A stretch of DNA of 64,000 nt. Origin: Ascaphus truei. Taxonomy: Eukaryota > Chordata > Amphibia > Anura > Ascaphidae. This document shows positions 55,959 through 64,000 of this stretch, piece after piece (position 1 is the stretch's first letter; the number at the start of each line of letters is the position of its first letter). Made by a program: the position numbers and the translations under genes. The stretch spans positions 1 to 64,000 of the forward strand of contig WSYH01002501.1 in NCBI GenBank assembly GCA_036426205.1. The letters run 5' to 3'. The notes beneath the pieces were generated by a model. It was not told the DNA's origin, ran no database searches, and saw only the letters and a program-made list of their open reading frames with translations.

Positions 55959-56334
55959 CACAAAGTGATGGGAAAAAAAAGGCACTGGTACGCAGGAAAC
56001 AAGGAAAATGAATGATGTCCAAGAGAGCGTGTACCCATAAAAATGAATGATTTAATGGATCATGCAAAAAACAGCTACATTACGGGGTACACAGACCCCC
56101 ACCAACGCGTTTCGAGCGTAAGCTCTTTCCAGTGTGATCCTTTGAGGTGATCCTTCACCTTGAGAAAGAGCTTACGCTCGAAAACGCGTTGGTGGGGGTC
56201 TGTGTACCCCGTAATGGTATCTTTTTTGCATGATCCATTAAATCATTCATTTTTATGGGTACACGCTCTCTTGGACATCATTCATTTTCCTTGTTTCCTG
56301 AGTACCAGTGCCTTTTTTTCCCCATCACTTTGTG
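55959..56334. mobile_element. Long palindrome, ~171-bp arms
   Basis: Arms 55959-56129 and 56163-56334 match inverted almost completely, meeting at CGAGCGTAAGCTCTTTCC / GAAAGAGCTTACGCTCG with a 33-base loop that itself has GGATC/GATCC inversions. The tract with ACGCGTTTCGAGCG is CpG-bearing in AT-rich surroundings. Foldback- or MITE-like; no coding. Confidence 0.88.
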
Positions 56335-58170
56335 AAAAAATATATACGTTTGTAATAGGATCAAATACATGTTATTTGAATGTAACATAAACCATGTATA
56401 TTTACATGATAACACATATCCTTTCAGTTTCCTGTTGACTAGAAATGCAGTTTGACAATATTGGTAGAAACAGTGTAAATTCTGGGTTAATTAAGCTCCA
56501 TTTTCATAGAAGATTTTAAAATGTGTTTTTGCAGGCAAACCGCAAGTTAGTTAAAACAATCTAAAATCTTTGTTTTGCTCATATGTTGCTTTAAATATGC
56601 AGTTTCCCCATGGCTCAATTTAGTAAATTCTAGTGCTAACTCTTTGTTACCTTAACCAAGGAACCTGGTCTTTCTTTGTCTTTGGGACGATAATATATTT
56701 TGGCTGTAAATTCCACTATGTACAGCACAATGTATATTATGGGTTCTATTTGTGTTTAAATGTTGATAGACATTAATAAAAGGTTAATGGCCCACGTCAC
56801 TTAACATGCCAGCTAAGTTGTGACAGGTGAGTACAGCAATTCATGCAGTGGGCTTAGAAAACATGTCTATACAAAGCACACATGATCTATTTGGGACTAA
56901 TTGTTAGGAAGCACTGTGAGAGGGGAAATAATTATTCTCCCCAGATTCTTTGCTGTTCTAGGCCGGGAATAAAAATGTTGCTCCATAATGCTATCATAGT
57001 GAAAGTCATTGTAGAGGACTAACATGGAGTCTGATTAAATCCATTTAGTTTAAGAGGATAATTGCAATAAGTTTGCCAGGACGTGCTAAGCCTGTGCCAG
57101 TGTTGCATACAGTGACATCTAGCTCCTGAACTGAATGAACAGGCTCAGGTAAGTCTAGGTTTATTTGGGGTGACTACCTGACTCCATATTACAGGATTAC
57201 TTAGCCCTGGTTTTATATAGCAAGCGACCTAGCCTCCAGACTATTGCTTTTATTAGCCATTGTCTTTTTAGTACCAAGATTCCAACATCATTTTAACATC
57301 TGGTTGGAAAATTGGGTCTCCTCTGGCACCTATGTAAATGTTCTATCCATTGAACTGTCAATGAAAGCACTAAGGCAGTGACATGGAATTTAACACTAGC
57401 CAAGGTTGAGGTTCTGTTCAGTTCTAGGACTCTGGTTCTTGGAACAGTTGCAATGTGGTCTTGGGATAATAGCTAGAAGTAGGGACAAAACAAGAAGTAG
57501 GATTACAATTGAAGCAAGGGCAGCAGGGTTTCATGGTAAAACATAAAATACAGAAATAGGCACCATGGAGTCTAGTCATTAAACACTGCTCAGTAAGCAC
57601 TCCGATACTTGTATGTCCTGCTAAGAAATCCAAGCCAATCTCCTTGTATTCCATCCTGACACTCCACGGTGGGTGGAGGGGGGAGAGAGGACATTATGTA
57701 TTCCTCACCACAGGTCAGTTGCTTAGCGACTGCATCACGGCTAATTGAAAGCACTGAGGATTACTGACTGCAGGACCACTGGGCCACGGAGAGGCAGATG
57801 TGAAGTCAGATGTAATCTAGCCAAGGGATAAAAGTAAAGACCCTATGTCCTACGCCTACATATAACTCTCCCCTCGTGCAGATCAGAGCAAAACTAGTAA
57901 TGCAATGACTTGCCATTGGGACATTAAAGACATGCTTCTTCACATCAATAGTCTCTGTATGGAGATATCTCTTCTGAGTTTTAAGGTGGCAATAAATGTA
58001 TCAATGAGCTTTGGACAAACCTGCAAGTTGTTCAGTTCAATCCCCACGTAGAAACATTTCTATATGAGGTTATATGTTGACTCCACCGTGGTTGTTAATG
58101 TGCATTTACTCGTGCCATAGTAAATCACTTTTATAACGTTTTAGAACCCTATAGGCATTTAAGATTAAAA
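56335..58170. other. No gene recognised
   Basis: 1.8 kb of AT-rich, apparently unique sequence. A minus-strand segment from about 57660 starting TGTCAGGATGG could be an LTR end, but I could not find a partner or duplication. Confidence 0.45.
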
Positions 58171-58826
58171 ATTCCCTCAAGCCCCCCAATACATATAAAA
58201 ATACCCCAATACATATAAAAATACCCCAATACATACACAAACACAGACTTACCTTGGGTCAGGCCAGGCCCAGTGTCTGCGGGGGTCCGCTGGCTGGGGG
58301 GGGCCAGGCCGGCGCTGCAGATTTCCCTGACCTCTGGCCAGGCCCTGCTGCCGGTCGCGGCTCTCAGCTGCCTATAAGCTTCTTCCTTTCTCTGCCCCAC
58401 GCCGCCGAGCTTCCACTGCCGGCGCGCAACGGGGCTCTCTGATGTCAGCTCGCTGGAAGTAACCTTGTCCCAGCTTCTGGTGCGCCGGGCGCTGACGTCA
58501 CAGTCCCCCATCGCGCGCCGGCAGTGGGAGCTCGGCGCCGTGCGCTGACGTCACAGTCCCCCATCTCGCGCCGGCAGTGGGAGCTCGGCGGCGTGGGGCA
58601 GAGAAAGGAAGAAGCTTATAGGCAGCTGAGAGCCGGGGCTCGGTCGCGAGCGGCAGCAGGGCCTGGCTAGAGGTCGGGGGAAATCTGCAGCGCTGGCCGG
58701 CCGGGCCCCCCCCCCCCCCCAGCCAGCGGACTCCCGCAGACACCGGGCTTGGTCTGACCCAAGGTAAGTCTGTATTTGTATATATATTGGGGGAAATGTT
58801 ATATGTATTGGGGGGCTTGGGGGAAT
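58171..58826. mobile_element. GC-rich long palindrome with duplicated core
   Basis: Left arm 58171-58426 and right arm 58564-58826 are inverted copies (ATTCCCTCAAGCCCCCCAAT outside, CCCCACGCCGCCGAGC inside). The core contains a 54-base tandem duplication (58490-58598) with two TGACGTCACAG motifs, which are perfect CRE sites. The arms are GC-rich inside and AT-rich outside. Left and right differ by small indels. Confidence 0.82.
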
Positions 58827-59457
58827 TGTTATATGTATGGGATGCTTGGGGGAATTGTTATATGTATTGGGGGCTTGGAGGTATTTTTATATGGGTTGGG
58901 GTAATTTTTATATGTATTGGGAGGGTTGTTTTTTTCTATTGTATGTGTGTATATGTATGTATGGATATGTATGTATATGTATATATATGTATTGTTTGTA
59001 TGTGTGTGTGTGTATACACATATATACATATGTGTGTGTATGGGGGGGCTGTTATATGTATTGTTTTTTAAATGTATTGGGTAGGTGGGTTTTTTGTATG
59101 CATTTGGGTGGGTGGGGGATGTTGTATATATTTGGAATATATCTTGTGGGGGGAATTGTGTGAGGGGGAGGGAATGAGTTAGCGTATGGTAATTGACTTG
59201 ACGGAGGGAGAAGAGAGAGGGGGTGAGTGAGGAAAAGAGGGAGTAAGAGTGAGACGCAGGGGAGAGAAATACATGCGAGGTGGGAGAGTGAGACGGAAAG
59301 GAGAGAAATACATGGGTAGAGGGGGGGGGAAAGAGAGGGGGCTCGTGAGGTGTGAAATGTTAATGCTGGGGGGGGGGGTGGCTTGCAATACTGCCGACAC
59401 GGGGGGGGGGGCTTAAAATGTTTGTCCTGGGCCACACGATTTCTGTTGGAGGCCCTG
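58827..59457. mobile_element. Simple repeats ending in a hAT-like terminus
   Basis: Repeats of TTATATGTATTGGGGG (58790-58930), (TATG)n and purine-rich stretches, ending TTTCTGTTGGAGGCCCTG at 59457. That end is the inverse of CAGGGCCTCCAACAGAAATC, close to the left end of the element at 9408. The other terminus was not found; the long palindrome may lie inside this element. Confidence 0.5.
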
Positions 59458-60105
59458 CTCCCACCCACCTCTCTCATCCACCCCCCCACCCCCAGTGTTG
59501 ACGGCTTTGTGGGACCCCCCTCTATCTCTCCCCTCTCACTCCCCTCTAGCACCCACCTCTCCCTCGCATGCCCCACCTCTCTCCCTCATGCCCCCAACTC
59601 TTTCCCACACCCCCACATCTCTCGCTCTCCCTCTCACACACCTTTCTCTCCCATACACACAACCTCTCCCCCCACACACATAATAATACCCCCTCCCCCC
59701 ACACACATAATACTCCCCCTCCACATCACACACATAATACCCCCCTGCACTTCACCCAACCCCCCCTGCACATCACATACATAATAATACCCCCTCCCCC
59801 CACACATAATACTCCCCCTCCACATCACACACATAATACCCCCCTCCACATCACACGCAACCCAGCCCGCTCAACTTTCCGGGGGCGGGGCCTACACGAG
59901 AGGCCACATCAGCAGCGGAGAGAGGCCTGCTGCAGGTAGGGGGGGGACTGGGGCCCGGCAGCCGGATGTGGATGTTGGTCTAGATGCCGGCACCGGGGCA
60001 ACTGGGGCCGGCCGGGCCCCCCGCAGTCTCCAGGCCCAGGATAATTGTCCGGGCTCTCTCCACCTCCCCCCCCCCCCCCACCTTCCGTCGGCAGCGGCCC
60101 TGGTC
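59458..60105. other. C-rich simple repeats and a second CAGGGC terminus
   Basis: CACACATAATACCCCC-type repeats to 59860, then GC-rich sequence ending GGCAGCGGCCCTG near 60102 (inverse CAGGGCCGCTGCC), perhaps the end of another hAT-like element. No gene. Confidence 0.45.
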
Positions 60106-60125
60106 CAGGTTAAGTCTGGAGGACA

Positions 60126-60536
60126 TAGAAAAAACAAGGGGAGCGTGAATCAGACAAGAAACTATAAAATACACATGTATATAAGTATATTGGGTTCAGC
60201 AAAGATTGCTGAAATATATTTTCTCTTGTAGGCCACCAAATATATTTCAGCAATCTTTGCCGATTATACTTATATACATGTGTATTTTATCATTTCTTGT
60301 CTGATTCGCGCTCCCCTTGTTTTGTCTATTTCCTTTACATATCGGGGAGAAAAGGTTATCTCCCCTATACGGTGTTTGAGCTGCGGACGGTGGACCCCTA
60401 AACGTTTACACCTTACCAAGAAGGGGACACGGGTTCCCTGAGTGTGGTAATATTTTTCAATATTTTCTCTCATCTTTTTACCATTAGCATTAGTACTCAT
60501 TTCAGAGAGCGCCCGGGTACCTTCTGTCTCTAGAAT
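60126..60536. mobile_element. Element with 95-bp-arm palindrome and 11-bp direct repeats
   Basis: Flanked by TCTGGAGGACA at 60115-60125 and 60537-60547. The left half is a palindrome (60124-60219 and 60241-60332) with arms holding ACAAGGGGAGCGTGAATCAG and AAGATTGCTGAAATATA, and a 21-base loop. The right half is unique. The flanking repeat suggests insertion of the whole unit. No coding. Confidence 0.7.
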
Positions 60537-60547
60537 TCTGGAGGACA

Positions 60548-61046
60548 GCAAGGAAATATCTTTAAATAGCTATCTTAAATATAATTAATAGAAATGCATA
60601 CTAAACTACTAAACATTTTTTAGCATGATTGAGCTATAGTACTACAGCATGGAAACTGGTGTTTACTGTCCAAAATGTTTCCATTTAAAAAACTTCCAAA
60701 TGTATATATAGAACAATACAATTAATACAGAATCAATGCATCCTTATCCTCCAGTGGATATATTTATTTATTGAAAAATGTTACTAGGAGAAATACATTG
60801 AGAATTACCTCTCATTACCTCGAGTATATCCTGGGAACCGAATATTATGATGACAACATTAAATATTACAGTTACAAACATGTTGTAAGTCTAAAAACAC
60901 AGAATGCTTTAAAGATCTTAAACAGGTGGCGGTTTTGTGAGACTCCGGTAACTCGTTCCAGAAATCAGATGCCCGTTAACAGGAGGAAGAGCAACCAGTT
61001 CCTTATTTGAATCTTGGACCTGTAATAAGGCTTCGGGAAGTAGACC
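60548..61046. other. No gene recognised
   Basis: AT-rich, nothing supported. Confidence 0.5.
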
Positions 61047-61186
61047 TTGGGTGACAAGTACTGTGTACATTGGGGGTGACAAGTACTGTGTACAATGGGG
61101 ATGACAAGTACTGTGTTTACAGTGTGGGTGACAAGTACTGTGTACAGTGGGGGTGACAAGTACTGTGTACAGTGGGGGTGACAAGT
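61047..61186. repeat. 24-bp minisatellite GGTGACAAGTACTGTGTACA
   Basis: Five to six tandem copies, GGTGACAAGTACTGTGTACA plus GTGG, ending abruptly at the LTR that starts at 61187. Confidence 0.9.
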
Positions 61187-61615
61187 TGTCAAGGATTGGA
61201 CTTCGGCTGAAGTGGATCCCAGTGGCAGGAACAGCAGGGAGCGAAGTCAGGAAACAAGCAGGGATCCGAGGCAGGCGGCAGGTAGCGAAGTCAGGAAACA
61301 AGCAGAGGTCGGCAACGAGGAAACTGGAACAGGATGATAGCAATAGCTAGCACAGCAGTAAACACAGGAACCTTGCAGAAACTAAGGAACCAGTATAAAC
61401 AGGCAAAGAGGAACAGGAAAGGGAGGTTTATATAGGCAGGCTGGGAGGTGAAGCACAGGTGCAGAGGTGTCAGGTATCAGAGTCTGGAATGTTCCTTAGT
61501 TTAGCAGCAGCACTCCCGGTGGGCAAGTATAGGTACTGCTGGCTAGAACCAGACATTGAGAGTGGCAGCAGTCCCGGTGGCCAAGCATGGGAGCAGCAGG
61601 CTAGAGAATATGACA
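61187..61615 (-). repeat. 3' LTR of right-edge chromovirus
   Basis: 429 bp from TGTCAAGGATTGG to GAGAATATGACA, with inverted TGTCA/TGACA ends, followed at 61616 by TTACTCCCCCCTCCC, the minus-strand purine tract. Its 5' partner lies outside the window. Confidence 0.82.
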
Positions 61616-61639
61616 TTACTCCCCCCTCCCAAGAGCGTT

Positions 61640-62710
61640 CTCCGGACGATCCTTGCTAGGCTTGTCTGGATATCTCTGGTGAAAAGCTTTGACTAGTCGC
61701 GGAGCATGTACAAAATCTTTGGGTTCCCAAGACCTTTCCTCTGGGCCATAGCCCCCCTAGTGAACCAGGTACTGTAGTTTCCCTCGGTGTAACCTGGAAT
61801 CCAAAATTCTCTCCACAATGAATTCCTCTTCGTTATCCACGAGGATGGGTTCAGGGGGAGGAAGTCTCCGTCCAGGAAACGGATTCTCACGGAAAGGTTT
61901 CAGCATAGAAGAATGAAACACAGGGTGTATTTTGATGGTCTCAGGAAGCTGTAATCTGAAGGACACTGGATTTATTAGTGCTGAGATGCGAAATGGCCCG
62001 ATGTATTTTTGGCCCAATTTAATGGTTGGAACCTTTAGACGTAGATTTCTTGTAGAAAGCCAGACTTTATCCCCGACTTGAAATTCTGGGGAGGGTCTGC
62101 GGTGTTGGTCTGCTGCTCTTTTGTACTTTACTTGAGTCTCACAAAGTGTCTCTTTGAGGGTCTCCTGGATGTCTCGCAGAGTCTCCAGTTTCTCTGTAAC
62201 TGCCGGAATGGGGCCCGAAGATGGAAAACGAGGAATAAAGGTTGGATGAAATCCATAATTAGAGAAAAAGGGGCTCTTCTGAGTTGAAGAATGATGTGAA
62301 TTGTTGTATGAAAACTCAGCTAATGGTAGGAAATCAATCCAGTCATCCTGGAGATGACAAACAAAACATCGTAAGTATTGTTCCAAAGTCTGATTGGTCC
62401 TTTCTATCTGGCCATTGGATTGTGGATGATAGCCAGACGATAAATTTAAACAAATTCCTAGAGAGGAACAGAAGGTCCTTCAAAATTTTGAAGTGAATTG
62501 TACCCCTCTATCGGATATGATCTCATCTGGAGCCCCGTGAAGCCGAAACACCTCTTTCACAATCAACTTGGCTGTCTGGTCTGCAGAAGGAAGATTCAGT
62601 GCTGCACTGAAGTGAGCCATCTTTGTAAGTCGGTCCACCACTACCAGGATGGTATTATGTCCACTTGATCGGGGCAGGTCAACAATAAAATCCATTGATA
62701 TGGAGCCCAA
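61640..62710 (-). pseudogene. Integrase core, C-terminus and chromodomain
   Basis: One frame throughout. 62480-62710: SMDFIVDLPRSSGHNTILVV (first Asp) and APDEIISDRGVQFTSKF (second Asp), then a TGA where the related sequence has Trp. On without shift: [20 protein letters not shown] (catalytic Glu), NYGFHPTFIPRFPSSG, FQVGDKVWLSTRNL, HPVFHSSMLKPFREN. The chromodomain starts EEEFIVERILDSRLHRGKLQ; after LVH a TAG (61757-61759) replaces the expected Trp and the frame goes on GGYGPEERSWEPKDFVHAP to beyond 61650. So two nonsense codons are the only visible breaks here. Confidence 0.88.
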
Positions 62711-63895
62711 GGACGAGTTGGAACCGGAAGGGGCTGCAGTAAACCCACAGGTGATGCTCGAGGGGTTTTGGTCCTAGCACAAGTCTCACAGGAGAGGACA
62801 TAGTCTTTAACATCTTGTGCTAATTTAGGCCACCAAAAAGAGCGAGACAACAGTTCCTGTGTCTTGAGGACACCTGGGTGACCAGCGGGTCGGGAGTCGT
62901 GCATTAATTGGAGCACCTCTAATTTTACCTCCTTAGGGACGAACAGACGATCCTTATAGTTCCAGAGACCATCACATAGAAATAGTTCTGCTTCCGGAGG
63001 AGGGTTTTTAAGAAAAGAGTCATTTGAGTAGGCTCCCTTTATTCGTGTGAGGAGATCGGCGGAGAATGTGACGCCCAAAAAAATTCTTTTTGGAAGAATA
63101 GTTTCGTCTTGCTCTTTGTCTGAACTAGGATTAGGAAAGGACCGTGACAAGGCGTCGGCTTTTCCATTCTTGGAGCCAGGGCGGTAGGAGATGTGGAACT
63201 GAAATCTTGCAAAGAAGAGAGCCCACCTGGCTTGTCGAGCAGACAGTCTCTTTGCGGATCGAATGAATTCTAAGTTCCTGTGATCCGTAAAGACTGTAAT
63301 TGGGTGATTGGCCCCCTCCAGTAGATGTCTCCACTCAGAGAATGCAGCTTTTATAGCCAAGAGTTCTTTGTTTCCGATGTCATAATTTCGTTCAGCTGCT
63401 GACATTTGGTATGAATAAAAGGCACATGGATGAAGGAGCATCTTGGGTCCAATTCTTTGTGACAGAATGGCACCAACAGCGGAGTCGGATGCATCCACTT
63501 CCAAGATGAATGGTAATTCTGGATTTGGATGGATGAGGATAGGGGCAGATGTGAAGAGTGACTTCAATTGTTCGAATGCCGCATCCGCTTTAGGAGACCA
63601 TTTGAAGGGGAATTCCTTCCGTGTGAGTTGGGTGATTGGAGCAATAGTGCCAGAGAAATTTTTAATAAAACGTCTATAGAAATTGGCAAAACCCACAAAT
63701 CTCTGAATGTCCTTTTCATTCCGAGGGATTGGCCATTCCACCACGGCTTGAATCTTGTCTGGGTCCATACTCAAACCCTCGGGAGAGATGATGTAACCGA
63801 GAAATTGCATGCTCGTTTTTTCGAATTCGCATTTTTCTAACTTGATGTATAATTTGTACTTACGGAGACGCTCAAGGACAATTCGGACATGTCTC
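62641..63895 (-). pseudogene. RT end, RNase H and integrase zinc-binding domain
   Basis: A 389-codon open frame from 63810 (open upstream to about 63895: LERLRKYKLYIKLEKCEFEK). RT end: FVGFANFYRRFIKNFSGTIA. RNase H is complete: ILEVDASDSAVGAILSQRIG (Asp), NYDIGNKELLAIKAAFSEWR (Glu), TVFTDHRNLEFI (Asp). Integrase HHCC: HDSRPAGHPGVLKTQELLSR, then CETCARTK. A 1-base shift near 62700 passes to the integrase core frame. Upstream, the RT core with YxDD should follow but is replaced at 63896 by an integrase scrap. Confidence 0.9.
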
Positions 63896-63897
63896 TA

Positions 63898-64000
63898 AAC
63901 AAAACATCGTAAGTATTGTTCCAAAGTCTGATTGGTCCTTTCTATCTGGCCATTGGATTGTGGATGATAGCCAGACGATAAATTTAAACAAATTCCTAGA
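63898..64000 (-). repeat. Second copy of integrase segment 62362-62464
   Basis: 103 bases that read identically to 62362-62464 (the [15 protein letters not shown] part), in the same orientation, joined directly to RT sequence. It is a rearrangement, a template switch or an assembly error. Confidence 0.85.

Larger units (their letters stand above)
61187..64000 (-). mobile_element. Chromovirus-type gypsy element, cut by window end
   Basis: Minus-strand element whose 3' LTR inserted inside a minisatellite. From the right: a duplicated integrase scrap (63898-64000), RT end, RNase H, integrase, chromodomain, purine tract, LTR. The proteins are the least damaged in the window: one frameshift, two Trp-codon nonsense changes. 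Gag, protease and most of RT are not in this window, at least not in the expected place. It differs in sequence from the chromovirus at 35.4 kb. Confidence 0.88.

Noticed and set aside
57424..57700. Possible solo LTR on the minus strand starting TGTCAGGATGG
   Set aside because: No matching terminus or target duplication found.
58829..59163. Tyr/Val/Cys-rich frames
   Set aside because: They come from TATG- and TGTA-type simple repeats.

Overview
This looks like repeat-rich intergenic DNA from a vertebrate, most probably a frog or toad. That call is an inference. It rests on the repeat families: L2-type LINE tails ending in a '(CATA)n' microsatellite, a short hAT-type MITE seen four times, GC-rich TAA-flanked MITEs, Ty3/gypsy chromoviruses and a Gmr1-like retrotransposon. 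Codon-dense prokaryote-style gene organisation is absent. I recognise no multi-exon host gene, tRNA or rRNA. Nearly every recognisable protein is a decayed transposable-element protein; two exceptions are worth attention.

Left part (1-15.3 kb). A CT-rich minisatellite (1-360) and a 176-bp MITE (392-567) precede an L2-like LINE (about 863-10520). The LINE has been split three times: by a 248-bp insertion with a 12-bp target duplication; by a full-length LTR retrotransposon (4528-9358, minus strand, 5-bp duplication CCCAT); and by a 1-kb hAT-like element (9408-10420). The LTR element has the domain order gag-PR-IN-RT-RH. That is the copia order, but its proteins are of gypsy type, which is the hallmark of the Gmr1 group. 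Further right are a PIF/Harbinger transposase relic (13.6-13.9 kb) and two adjoining TAA-flanked MITEs (14.4-15.2 kb).

Middle part (15.3-35 kb). The minus strand at 16267-16918 encodes a strongly divergent forkhead (winged-helix) protein, the only host-type gene I can argue for. It is broken by a stop/frameshift and has an unusual recognition helix. Further right are LINE fragments, MITEs, CA repeats, a 637-bp array of three consecutive palindromes inside an outer inverted repeat (28110-28746), a 1.1-kb foldback element with a 12-bp minisatellite in its loop (30614-31722), and a 23-bp minisatellite whose units carry CACGTG (31863-31998).

Right part (34-64 kb). A chromodomain-bearing gypsy element (35.4-41.1 kb, minus) interrupts a CTCATCCCGC-type minisatellite. 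A LINE at 43.56-46.61 kb has tandem 5' sequence repeats and an intact 2A-like motif (GDIEPNPGP), but its reverse transcriptase has been deleted. A Tigger-like MITE lies at 47.2-47.7 kb. A second gypsy lineage with 1.15-kb LTRs (48.29-54.99 kb, plus) has lost its integrase. Next come a short unrecognised broken ORF (55.16-55.55 kb) and three more long palindromes (55.96, 58.17 and 60.12 kb). A third gypsy element (61187 to the window end, minus) is the best preserved, with only a few lesions, and runs off the right edge.

The elements are not a pathway. They are a stratified record of insertions, and nesting order plus target duplications allow relative dating. All boundaries were read by eye, so they may be off by a few bases.
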